Shown here: piece after piece, positions 32,184 to 42,317 of the stretch
Numbering within the stretch: position 1 is the first letter of the stretch
How the letters are laid out: every line of letters begins with the position of its first letter
From: Trichosporon coremiiforme
Lineage: Eukaryota; Basidiomycota; Tremellomycetes; Trichosporonales; Trichosporonaceae
DNA: 64,000 nt
Direction of reading: 5' to 3'
Assembly (NCBI GenBank): GCA_039545355.1
Contig: BCJJ01000014.1
Span: forward strand, 1 to 64,000
The notes under the pieces: generated by a model
Told to the model about the DNA's origin: nothing
Databases searched by the model: none
Seen by the model: only the letters and a program-made list of their open reading frames with translations
Program-made: the position numbers and the translations under genes

Positions 32184-32787
32184 TCCGCGCAGACGCAGCG
32201 CGATGGCTGTTTATAATTCCTTTTATGATAGACAAACACTAGACCAACACGACGATGAGATGCAGTATGCATTTACGATACAGGATACAGGGGTAGCTAA
32301 AGTGCAGTTGACAGTGCCAAAAAAGGGGGAAGAAGATGTCGCGTCTGACGATCTGACGGCGCGATTATGCTGTTGCGGGTGGGTAAGATATGAGAAGGCT
32401 GAGGCTGACGTGAGGGTTGAGTAGAGGTTGGAGTGAGGTCGGGGCGGAGGAGGTGAGGACGCAGCTAGGGTAGGAGGGGTAGGGGAGCTCATCCAGAGAC
32501 AAGACGTCATGAAGATGGGGCAGGCGTGATCGTTTCGTTCGTAGTAGAGTCCGAAAGTCCAAAGTCCAAGAGATGCGACACTTGTTCGTGTACGTGTTAC
32601 GCGTGTCTCCGTCCAATCGAGATATGATAGGGGGAGCCTAGACCTATTGTTTAAGTCAGCGCGCGTCCTGTCGCGTCCCCTTCGCGTCTCCTTTGCCCTC
32701 CTTTCCGACACCGTGCGCGCGATTGCACAGGCAATGCCAATGTCGGTTATCATTACGCACAGCCCGCATTCCCGACACAGATCGCGA
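32184..32787. other. Convergent intergenic region
   Basis: Trailers of the 5-phosphatase (plus) and the degron-rich gene (minus). No independent gene is supported. An alternative six-base last exon of the minus gene could lie at 32638-32643. Confidence 0.5.
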
Positions 32788-33549
32788 TCAACAGAAGGCG
32801 GTGAAACTCACGAAAACATCACGGAACCCAGCCGGCTCCTCCCCATGTGCGCCGTATGCCTCGCTCGCGTCGAGCAGTACCGAGATCGTCCTCTGCTGCT
32901 GTGGTCGCTTGGTCGGGAGCTTCTTGGTGACTCCTCCGAGGGGTGCGCGAACAGATTTGATGGCGAGGGCGGGACGGGGCGCGCCGTTCTCCTTGTCCTC
33001 TACTTCTCCCCTTGCAGGCTTGCCGAGAGAGGCGGCGGCGGGAACAGCGGTCGAGGGGAGGGCTGCCGGGGCGGAGGGAGAGGGCTCGTCGGTGAAGATT
33101 TGGAACGCCCGTCCGCTACCTGCACGCAATGGCTTAGCAGCGGCAGAGGGCACCGCGCCGAGCCTCCGTTGCGGAGCGAGAGAGCCCAATGACGCGCGCA
33201 GGGGTTCGCGCAGCGGCATGCCCTTGCCCGCTAACGGCTTGCCAGCTAGCGGCTTGCTGCTCAGCGGCTTGGCACTGAGCGGCTTGCTGCCCAGCACACC
33301 CGCCTTTGGCTTGACGAGGCTGTCCTTGACGGGCACGTCGACGCCTCCGACGGCGCCGAGGGCTTTCGGCTTGAGAGCTGCTGTCTTGGCCGCTGCGGCG
33401 GGGAGGGGGGCGAGTGCGCGTCGGGTCGCTTTTGAGGGGGATGAGGAGCGCTTGGATGATGCGGAGGAGGAGGCGAGGGAGGAGAGAGAGCGCGGCGGCG
33501 TGTCGGCGTACACGGCGAAGATGGCGCCCTTCTTCTTCGTGACTGGCAT
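32788..33549 (-). CDS. Small disordered protein with two ABBA-type motifs, KEN box and D-box (candidate APC/C ligand)
   Basis: ATG at 33549; the unspliced frame gives 253 aa. A good donor (GTGAGT) at 32811 and acceptor before 32643 with GCTGAC would instead end the protein at residue 247 (D-V-F-V). The chain is Ala/Pro/Lys/Ser-rich and without a folded domain. It contains F-A-V-Y-A-D (11-16), R-A-L-A-P-L (44-49), Pro-Leu-Lys repeats (89-108), F-Q-I-F-T-D-E (149-155), D-K-E-N (185-188) and R-A-P-L-G-G-V-T-K (201-209). F-x-[ILV]-[FHY]-x-[DE] is the ABBA motif that binds Cdc20/Cdh1, K-E-N and R-x-x-L are degrons read by the same coactivators. This set occurs in APC/C substrates or inhibitors (securin, Acm1, Mad3, cyclins). 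Identity is inferred from motifs only; it could be a securin-like or Acm1-like protein. Confidence 0.55.
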   Translation of the reverse strand: MPVTKKKGAIFAVYADTPPRSLSSLASSSASSKRSSSPSKATRRALAPLPAAAAKTAALKPKALGAVGGVDVPVKDSLVKPKAGVLGSKPLSAKPLSSKPLAGKPLAGKGMPLREPLRASLGSLAPQRRLGAVPSAAAKPLRAGSGRAFQIFTDEPSPSAPAALPSTAVPAAASLGKPARGEVEDKENGAPRPALAIKSVRAPLGGVTKKLPTKRPQQQRTISVLLDASEAYGAHGEEPAGFRDVFVSFTAFC

Positions 33550-34123
33550 TGCTTGAGCTCAAGACCGCGGAGACTCGGGGTGGATCGCAATGTTTGTTTG
33601 TTGATGTGGTAGGGGTAAGAGTGGCAGGGGCAGTTGTCGATTAGGGTTGGGGTTGATGCAAGATATACAAGAGACGCGCACGGAGACAGTCGCGGAAACG
33701 CAGATACGCAGAATAAAGTCAACGCAGGATAATCCGGAAAGGGAGGAAAGCAAGGTGGTCGTTCGTGGATAGCAACAGAGCTGCTAGCGGTTGCCTGATC
33801 GGGCGGCGGTACTCTAAGGACCCTCCCACTGGCCACTGGCCCGCCAGGAGTGAGGCGCGGCGATCGGGAGCTTTTGGCCCCCAAACGACCCAAACATGAC
33901 CAGAAATCAACAAAAGTAAGGCGCGTCGCTTGGGTTCGATCACGTGAGTCCATCAGCTTGGCTCGCTTGACTTGGGTCCGGAACACCGGCCCGGGTGGCC
34001 GCCAGTTACCGTCGCCGGGCGAGCTCGAGTGGGCAATGACCTGGATGCGTTTTTGCTCACTTGCAGATCTATATATTCCCTCAGATCGACATTGCAACAG
34101 CTCAACACAGCACAAGCAGCAAC
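33550..34123. promoter_or_regulatory. Divergent promoter region with CACGTG and TATA box
   Basis: 574 bases between divergent starts. CACGTG is at 33941-33946. TATATAT at 34070-34076 lies about 50 bases before the dehydrogenase ATG, a usual TATA-to-start distance. No coding signal is seen. Confidence 0.5.
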
Positions 34124-35120
34124 ATGTCCCTCTCCAGAGTCATTCTCATCACTGGCGCCTCTTCGGGTATCGGCCGCGCGACCGCTGTCGGGCTGTCCAA
34201 GGCCTTCCCTTCCCCGACACACCCCGAGCCTCTCGTCCTTGCCCTCGTCGGGCGCCGGACGGAGGAGCTTGAGAAGACGGCCCAGATGTGTCGCGAGGGC
34301 ACTACGACTGAGATTCTCTCTGGTGACGTCTCCAAGGAGGCCGACGTCGACCGCATCTTCAACGCCATCAAGGAGAAGTACGGCCGCCTGGACGTCCTCT
34401 TCAACGTGAGTCACTTGATGACACCTAGCTCTGGGTCATTAGCCGCAAGGAAGAGCTGGCAGCTGTCGCATCCCTGCCAGTAGCTGACATCAGAATGCTG
34501 GCCTTAACATCACCGGAGGCAAGCCGATCGAGGACGTCGACATGGACAAGTTCCGCCAGATGGTGGATGTCAACCTGATGGGCGCTGTGCTTGTGAGTAC
34601 TGCACGTCTAGCTGTGGCAACCCCTTGATTGAGCTGACCCCAGTGCACCTCCGCCGCGGTGCGACTCATGAAGGACCAGAAGCCGCAAGGCGGCCGCATC
34701 ATCAACGTAAGCTTCTGTTGCTTGCCTTTAGCTGACCTCAGAACGGCTCCATCTCTGCCCACTCCCCACGACCAAACTCGACCGCGTACACGGTGACGAA
34801 GCACGCCATCTTGGGCCTGACCAAGTGCACCTCGCTCGACGGGCGCAAGTACGGCATCATGTGCACGCAGCTCGACATCGGAAACGCCTACACTGAGCTC
34901 TCGGCGCACAGCTCTGTAGGAACGCTCCAGGCCGACGGCAGCACGAAGGTCGAGCCGATGATGGACGCGGACAACGTTGCCAAGTCTGTCGCATTCGTCG
35001 CCGGTCTGCCGAAGGACGCGGACGTGCTCCAGTTCACCATCATGTGAGTATCAGCTGAAGAGGACATTGCATTGAGCTGACGACAGGGCTCCCGGTATGC
35101 CGTTCGTCGGTCGCGGATGA
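34124..35120 (+). CDS. Classical short-chain dehydrogenase/reductase
   Basis: Five exons (34124-34405, 34494-34592, 34644-34706, 34742-35043, 35087-35120) join to 259 aa. Introns are 88, 51, 35 and 43 nt with CTGAC branch sites. The Rossmann motif T-G-A-S-S-G-I-G is at 9-16, N-A-G at 95-97 (created by splicing), Ser151, and the Y164-x-x-x-K168 pair of the active site. The Arg-Arg after the second strand (V-G-R-R-T) suggests NADP use. The end M-P-F-V-G-R-G is common in fungal and bacterial SDRs. The substrate cannot be told. A TATA box 50 bp upstream fits regulated expression. Confidence 0.88.
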
Positions 35121-35400
35121 GGGACACATCGCATGTAGACTTAGTAGTTGTAGTCGCATGCATATGCACGTTTCTCGGATACCGCGCTTGAGCTTCTACG
35201 AGGGAATAGCCTTCCTCACCGCGATGGCGGTCTTCGCCATATGGTGCCCCAGAGCCGCCAAAGGAACCTCCACTTGCCACCGCCTCAGGCACGGCGAGGC
35301 CGCCTGTGCGTGCTGCGCGACTTTGTTGTCACTTTCGACACCTCCATTTCGTCTGTAACTTTCGCTTTCCGCATCCGCACACATCACCCCGTCCCCCGCC

Positions 35401-36774
35401 ATGGCAGGTGAGCACCCTTATGATCACTGATAGCTGACCTATAGGCTTCCGAGATGCGGGAGTCACGAAAGGTAAGCTGTAGCAGCTGATCCCTAACTGA
35501 CGACAGGCATCATGATGCTGCTGGGCATCACGTCGCTCGTCGTGTCCCTCCTCGACATGAAGTCGTACATACACCTTCAGCTCATGCCCCACATGACGAA
35601 ATACCATCAGGTGAGCTGACTCACAGGTCCTGTAGCTGATGACAGTTCTGGCGCATCCTCGTGCATCCGTTTGCGTTTGCCAACTCGACCGAGCTCGTCA
35701 TGGGCGAGCTGCTGCTGTACAACGTCGGCGTCGGCATTGAGCGGTAAGCTTTTTTTTTGTTTTTTGGGTAGCTGACAACAGCTCGTTCGGATCGCGGAAA
35801 TACGCCGTAAGCTGAAGAGCTCTTGCGTAGCTGACCCCAGTCCTTCGCCGTCGTAACCACCGGATTAACCACCGTCTTCTGCATGGCGGCGCTGATCCTC
35901 GGCCATCGCCTGGGTCTGAACCAGATCCCCGCAGGACCTTACGGACTCATCTTCGCTTTGTGAGCGACCATGTTGCTACACAAGCTGACCCCAGGATGTG
36001 GCAGTACTACCGCACTGTCCCGGCGCTGTACCGCTATAAGGTGTTCGGCATCGAGTTCTCGAACAAGACTTTCCCCTGGATCTTCGCTGCTCAGGTACGC
36101 TCACTGTACACAAGGCTTTTAGCTGACATCAGCTCTTTTTCTCCAAGCCGCCAGGCTCGGTACTCGCCTCGCTCGCAGGTCTGCTGACGGGCTACTTCTA
36201 CCGCACGGACACGCCCTTCTTCCTTCCCTCGCTGCAGCGGCCCCGGCGGCTCTGGCGCCCTCTGCGTGCGTGGCGAATCCCGCTTGCGCTGTATCGCCTG
36301 CTGGAGCGCCTGTTCTCGCCTGTCGTCGGCGTGTCGCAGCCTCCGCGCCGCTCGAACCGTGTCCTCCCGGGACAGGTGCGGGATGCGCCGGCCAGCGAGC
36401 TCGAGAGCCGCGGTCTTCGTGGTCTTCTCGCAGCGAGGGCGGGACTGGATGTGCCCGCTCCGAGAACGGTGGAGCCCGAGAGTGACGAGACGCCGACACC
36501 GCCCACGGCCCGAGGGGCGATGGGCGAGTGGGTCGATGAGATGACGGGGCGCAGTACACGCGCACCAACAGAGCAGGAGATCGCTGCGTGAGTTAAACGA
36601 GTGGCCGTATGAACTGACACCCAGCCTCTCGAACATGTTCCCCAACCTCTCGCGGCCTGCTATCATCGATGCGCTCCAGAGGAGGTAAGCTTTCGCGATT
36701 GCTTTCGGCAGCTGACAGGCAGTAATCACAACACGGCGCTGGCCGTCGAGTCCCTCCTTGAACAGAGCACGTAG
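35401..36774 (+). CDS. Rhomboid-like membrane protein with C-terminal UBA/CUE domain (Dsc2/UBAC2-like)
   Basis: Ten exons: 35401-35407, 35445-35471, 35507-35610, 35646-35743, 35782-35806, 35841-35959, 35995-36094, 36133-36587, 36625-36684 and 36723-36774; 348 aa. Nine introns are 34-38 nt. The first exon codes for only two and a third codons. Membrane helices lie at about residues 13-27, 46-75, 85-105, 112-130 and 155-185, in a rhomboid-like (derlin/UBAC2) pattern without the Ser-His catalytic pair. A linker rich in Arg and Pro precedes a CUE/UBA-type helix bundle (L-S-N-M-F-P-N-L-S-R-P-A-I-I-D-A-L), residues 303-345. In fungi this architecture is Dsc2, part of the Golgi/ER DSC E3 ligase used for membrane-protein quality control and SREBP cleavage. 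Confidence 0.82.
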
Positions 36775-36943
36775 AATACATAATGATATGGAGATGCAGG
36801 GTATATTATAGCGAGGCTGGGAGAGGTTAGCTCGGGCAGAAGGCGAGAAACCTACCGTTGAGTCGTGCTCGCTTATCTTGCAGTGACGTCCCGAGTGACG
36901 TGTGACTCGCGGAGGAAGGAAAGGCAGGGAGGAGGTGAGGTAT

Positions 36944-37354
36944 TCACTTCTTCTCCTCAGCCTTCGGCGCAGTCTCATGGCCCTGCTCCTGCTGGTCCTT
37001 CTCCATCTCGCCCAAGTTCGCAAGAAGCTTGTCCAGCCTTCCCTCGAGCGTGTCGGCCACGTCTCCGGCGGCATCAAGCTGGGTCAGGATACCCTCATAG
37101 TCGAGATCACCGCCCTCCTGCCCCTCAGTGCCCGAGGCGGCCTTGAGTGCATCGAGAATAGGCTGGAGTGCAGCGCGATCCGCATCGTTCAGCTGCGAGA
37201 GATCGATACCCGCCAGAGGGTCGTCGATCTCCTCCTTCTTCGTTCCGTTGGAGGTCTTGTCGCCGAGAGTGGGGCTGGTGGACTGGTTCTGCTGGGCTCC
37301 GGGCTCGGTCGGCGCCATAGCCTGCTGCACGAGGTCGAGGTCTGAGAGAGACAT
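36944..37354 (-). CDS. Small acidic helical protein, unknown
   Basis: Single exon, 136 aa, from ATG at 37354; the frame is open upstream but no better start is seen. The N-terminus is M-S-L-S-D-L-D-L-V-Q-Q-A-M. After a polar linker comes D-P-L-A-G-I-D-L-S-Q-L-N, and a C-terminal heptad-like helix (L-D-A-A-G-D-V-A-D-T-L-E-G-R-L-D-K-L-L) ending in K/E-rich residues. This would fit a small coiled-coil adaptor. I do not recognise a named family. It is divergent from the Pep12-like gene. Confidence 0.6.
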   Translation of the reverse strand: MSLSDLDLVQQAMAPTEPGAQQNQSTSPTLGDKTSNGTKKEEIDDPLAGIDLSQLNDADRAALQPILDALKAASGTEGQEGGDLDYEGILTQLDAAGDVADTLEGRLDKLLANLGEMEKDQQEQGHETAPKAEEKK

Positions 37355-37761
37355 TGTGTAGTGGTTCTTGAGATTAGGGAGGTGGGCGTGAGAGTTGTGA
37401 GATTGCTTGTTTTGCTCAGCGAACGTGATAGATTGCGTGCATGCACCTGGGTGGACGCCGAGGACCGACCCAGCGGTGCAGTGCGGGGTAGGACAGCGCG
37501 GGGAATTTGCTCCCGTCGCAGTCGTCATTGTCGCCACCGGACCTGACACTCGGCCGATCACTGCACCGCCAAGTGCATCTCCCTCCACTCTCACCCTTCC
37601 TTCTTGTCAACAGCCCATCCACTTCACCCCTCTGACTCCCAGCCGAGTATCGAGCTCCCCTCTTCGTTATCTATACACTCTTGTTCCAGCGAAGGAGCGA
37701 CACCCGACCCACCGACCCCGACACTCCCTCGACCCACGCCGGCGCACGGCCCCACTCCACG
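37355..37761. promoter_or_regulatory. Divergent promoter of small helical protein and Pep12-like gene
   Basis: 407 bases between divergent ATGs; the side nearest the syntaxin is C-rich. No clear TATA box or palindrome. Confidence 0.4.
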
Positions 37762-39038
37762 ATGAGCTTCAACGACCTCGAGCGCGGCACTCGCTCCCCG
37801 GGCAGCGGAACTGGCTCGCCAGCCGCCGACCCCGAGTTCACGCGGCTGAAGGACACTGTCTCCCTCCAGGTGTTCAAAATCCAGAGCAATGTCACCGGTA
37901 TCCAGAAGCTGGTTGACAAGCTTGGTGGAGCTGGCGATCAGGAGAACATGAGGAATACGCTGTGAGTGTCGCCGGACCCGCAGGCGGAGGAAGCATCGTC
38001 GGACAGTGTGGAAGATGGGTGGGGAGGGTTGAATGAGCGCTCCGCTGAAATCGTTGGATAGGAATGATGGGACGTTTGGTCCGATTGCTTGCGAACATGC
38101 AAGCGGGGCGGAGGTGCGATGCTGATGCGAGGGGCGTGCGCCCTGGAGACATCGCCGGTGGAATGGATGATAATCCTTCCCAGCTGCCTTAGTAAGGGAG
38201 CGAGCTGACCCCAGGCACAACCTTACAGAGGCGACGCGCGAGATGGTGAAGAAGTCGACAGGGGACGTGAAGGCCCTGGCGTCGTATCCGGCAGAGGTGA
38301 GCACTGTCTTCATCCACTCTGAGCTGCGTTTTTCTTGCCTGTTAGCTAACCCCAGGGCCCACAAAAGGCAATCTCCGCTAAGCTCTCGCGCGAGTTCGCG
38401 GCAGCGCTGCAAAACTTCCAGCGCGTGCAGCGTCTCTCCGCCGAGCGACAACGCGGTACGCTTGAGCCGGCGCGGCGCGCTCATGCCGTCTCAGAGGTCG
38501 CGGCCGAGGAGGAGCGGTCGCGCGGCAGCGTAGAGCTTGAGCACGTCCAGCAGCAGGTGCAGTTGCAGCAGCAGGCGCAGGCGCCGCAGATCACGCAGCA
38601 CGAGCTCGAGTTCCAGGAGCAGCTCATTGCCGAACGGGAAAATGAGATCCGCGAGATCGAGTCGGGCATCCACGAGCTCAACGACATCTTCCGTGACATT
38701 GGCGCTATCGTCGAGCAGCAGGGCGGTTTAGTCGGTGAGTAGATGTGCAGTCCTCGGGCGCAGCCGGTCCTGGGGATGGAGATGTTGAAGTAGGAGTCGA
38801 GCAGCTCATATCACCCGTGCACCGAGCTGACAATCAGACAACATCGAGAGCAACATTATCTCCGTGTCGGGCAACACGCGCGAAGCCGCCGAGGAACTGA
38901 CCACCGCCCACGAGTACCAGCGCAAGGCGGGACGGCGCATGGCGTGTCTCCTCATGATCCTCGTCATCGTCATCTGCGTCGTGATCCTTGCTGTGAGCTA
39001 TTTTCTCATATCCCAGCTGACCCCAGATCCTGGCTTAG
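37762..39038 (+). CDS. PEP12: Qa-SNARE, Pep12-like syntaxin
   Basis: Exons 37762-37961, 38215-38296, 38356-38734, 38838-38992 and 39027-39038 give 275 aa. Introns are 253, 59, 103 and 34 nt. N-terminal Habc-type helices cover about residues 20-135. A Gln-rich linker is at about 155-175. The SNARE motif (about 190-250) has L-I-A-E-R-E-N-E-I-R-E-I, a zero-layer Gln in I-V-E-Q-Q-G, then V-D-N-I-E-S-N. A membrane anchor ends the chain, and the last exon codes only I-L-A. Pep12 is the endosomal t-SNARE for Golgi-to-late-endosome fusion and works with CORVET, whose Vps8 subunit is also in this window. Vam3-type vacuolar syntaxin is the alternative. Confidence 0.85.
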
Positions 39039-41068
39039 GTACCGACAAGTTCTCGTCTTCTGATCTGTCCCGAACTCTCGTCCTGAGCGTTGCGCAGCCC
39101 CGAAGCTGGGTCCAGTGGCAAATCACGTGCGCGACCACAGAGAGGAGACACGAGGACACAGATAGGCGGCCCAAGCCGCAAGGTTGCCTTTCATTTTGGT
39201 TGTACTAGAAGCTCTGGATGCGATATGCCTACACGCTATGCTGTTTGGAAGAAATTTGCATCGGCGCTGAGGGATCAGGCGCGAGAAGAAGTACTGACAC
39301 AGTCCGAACTGGCAGTCTATAAAGACATGCGAACAGGCGGTTGTGGTGCCACTGGTGCTGGACTTCTAGGGCAGAGTTCCCACTCAGCCCTCGGCATTCA
39401 GCTCTCCGTGATCAGAGTCTAGATATCCATGACATTGACGCTCGGGGTAGTTCCGATAGAGCTGCGGAAGGCAGAGCGGCTATCCGCCCTAAGCTTGTTT
39501 AGTGTTAGCACACGCAACCCCGGGTATACTAGGGGAACAGTGCGAAAGGAAGCGAAGCAAGAACAGCTCCTTCAGTTGCCCGCCCGCAGCACCTGCGCAC
39601 GAGCATCGCACGCGCATTTCGCATCGGAGTGGCCTCGGGATGACCGCGGGGGATAGGTGAGCATGCTGTTGGAACCTACTGACCAACAGCAAGCGACGCA
39701 GGCGGTGGCCGTGCGCGTACACGCCTCAGAGAGCGTTTTAGCTTATCTTAAGTTTGGCTCAGGCGAGATTGACGATTGTCTGGCGAGTGCAGTCGCTGGC
39801 AGCTGAGCTCTGTTCAGCTGTAAAGGAGTGGCTGAGACTGAGACTGGCAGAAAAGCGTAGTTGGTCGTTGGCCACGGTCGTTCTCGCAGTCTCGCAGTCG
39901 CGGGACATACGGTAAAGCCCAGAATGCAAGCATGCCTCGGTTAGCGGGGTACACCAGCCTTTCTCGCTAAGCTCGGCCAGAAGTCAGTCGCCCGAACGCA
40001 CCACAACCTCATTCAGCCAGAAGAATCAGGCAGCAGAATAGGTTAAGGTTGGCCGTCAGCCAGTGGCAGGGGCATGGGGGGTGGGCAAAACCGTCGCCCC
40101 AGGAGTATCGGCATTCGGGCAACTCGAAAGCGGACCCGGGCTGCGTGTAGGCCTCGCTGAGATCGACATGCGACAACTCGCACTGCGCTCAAAGCTGCGC
40201 GCGCGAGGAAAGGGTGAGAAAGCATCTCGTCCAAATTCCAAGAGAGACTTGGCAGGGGGATCGTCCGGATCAAATGCTTCGAGTGGGTTTTCGCCACAGC
40301 TCGCGACACATCGCCTGAATGAAGGAGGAATGCGACGTTGGTTTGCCATGTCTACGCCGTTGGCCAAGTTGCGTTTCGCAGACAGGGCCAGCAACGAGGA
40401 GGCTGATAAAGCAGTGTCCGAGCATGCAGGCGTCAGAATTCTTGATTCCAGTGGCGACGCACCGACACACGCACCGACGCAGATCGCTGAGAACCTAGGG
40501 GGCTGCGGAATGCAGACGGGCGCCGCTGCTGTCATCCACTTAGCCAGACCTTCTTCGTCGGCAAATAATGGCAGAGACAAGCCTCGCCCATGATGTGCAC
40601 TGTCCACATCTCCATCATTTGGAAGCAGTGCGCATAAGATTGTGTAGCTGCATTCCTCGCCTGTTGCGAGATCGGAGTGATCTACAGAGGAGCGGTAGCG
40701 GTGCGGCACTTGGTGCCGAGTTGCCCGCCTTGCGCTGGTTGGCCGCCACTGTCGTCAGACGAGGGTGGCTGCATCCGCAGCCGACCCAGTCGCCCGACTC
40801 GACCGGTCCGACCTGCTTCCTTGCTTCCGACAGCGCTCGAGCATCTTATGTCCAAACAGCTGATCCATTTAGCATGTTGATACTCCTCAGCCGTGAAGCT
40901 CCGGTCCGATCCGCCGCAGTTGTGCACTGTGCTCTGTCCTCCATATCTGACAGGCAGTCAGAAATGAACCGAAACGTCCAACGCAGCGACGTCCGTGCGC
41001 ACCGGCCGGCGGGGAGATGAGCTGCGGTGCCCGCCAGCACTGACAATCGCTGACAGGTCACCATGGCT

Positions 41069-41103
41069 GAGATTGGCTCAGCACAGGAGAGATTGGCTCA
41101 GCG
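41069..41103. repeat. Direct repeat of a 14-mer, 20-base period
   Basis: GAGATTGGCTCAGC occurs twice, starting near 41069 and 41089. No gene is affected. Confidence 0.7.
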
Positions 41104-41921
41104 ACGCTCCCTGTGTGTCCCCAGTCCCCAGTCCGCAGCGCGCAGAATGCAATGATGTCGCGTTCATTGCCTACCCATCAAGCAGAGCGTCGGCGAATGC
41201 AATGGGCCGTAGAGTTGGTGGGCTAAGCGAAACTTAGCTCGGCGTTACGGTTTCGACGCCTGTGTCAGGCAAATGCCGCGCCGCTACGCCGCCGCCATCG
41301 ATTAACACGCCACACTTCGCTTGGACAAGCATAGGCAGACTGGCGGAGGCCGAAACCGCGCCGTCCGTCGGCCCCTGTAACCCCCTCCACTTCACTGCCC
41401 ACTCAGCTCCACCCGCTAGGCGGTGGGAAAAGTTTCGAGGCCTGAGCCAGAGCCAGACGAGTTGCCCGGCGTAGTTAGTTGCCGATGTCCATGCAGAGAA
41501 GCAGGGGTTGAAGCCCTTGGGGAAGGCTCGGACTAAAGAAAATCAATCGCGACGTCATAGCCAGGCTGCCGAAATTTCGAGTGACACCCCCCTGGCGTCC
41601 TGATCCTGCAGAACCAGGAGGGGATGCGCGGCAGTTCTGACATTTCTGCATGAGCGTGCATGTGACTGTTGACCCAGCGAGCACACGCTGGTGCACAGGG
41701 TGTAGCCGAGCAGTTGCATGTCTGTGCTACCTATCGCCGAGCTGCGCGTCGGCCATCTCTCGTCCGTTCGTCCGCCGTGTTGCTCAAAATTTCGACGGAC
41801 ACCGACGATACGAAAGGAGTGACCTGTCTCTTCTCCCCAACACAGGACGCATCAAAAGGGGTCATTCCGGTCGAAAATTACTCGACCCCTGTACACCATC
41901 CTGATCTCAGCGCCTGGGGAT

Positions 41922-41951
41922 GCCAGGACAGCCAGGACGACAGCCAGGACA
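41922..41951. repeat. Three near-copies of GCCAGGACA
   Basis: GCCAGGACA, GCCAGGACGACA and GCCAGGACA follow each other directly. Likely replication slippage. Confidence 0.7.
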
Positions 41952-42287
41952 GAGGAACCTCCAGATCTTCAGGTTCAGGATAGCTCCGAGCTGGCGTTCG
42001 TGTCGTCCTGTCAGAAACGTCCGCTGCGTCGAAAAAAGACACGCACGCCGATTCCACCCTGGGCCACAAGTACGGTGACCTCGCGGATCCCTGGTTCAGC
42101 CCGGGGTGCCATGCTGTGTAGCGCATGTAGCGGTGTATGCACGGTGTCCGAGTCGGAAACGCTGCAGGAATCACAAGGGTGACCACACACAGGGCGTGGG
42201 GGCCGCCTGGTCTGCCGAAGGGCCGCCGAGCCTGGGGAACCTCTGCAGGGTCATGTCTCTGCAAACTCAGTGGCCTGACACGCATAC

Positions 42288-42317
42288 AGCTGGTCGGGCT
42301 GGTCAGGCTGGCTCAGG
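42288..42317. repeat. GGCTGGTC-type microrepeat
   Basis: Imperfect copies of GGCTGGTC/GGCTGGCTC are adjacent on the plus strand. No gene is affected. Confidence 0.55.

Noticed and set aside
37962..38214. Possible box C/D snoRNA in the 253-nt Pep12 intron (ATGATGG and CTGA-like words)
   Set aside because: Boxes are imperfect, in the wrong order or spacing, and no terminal stem can be drawn.
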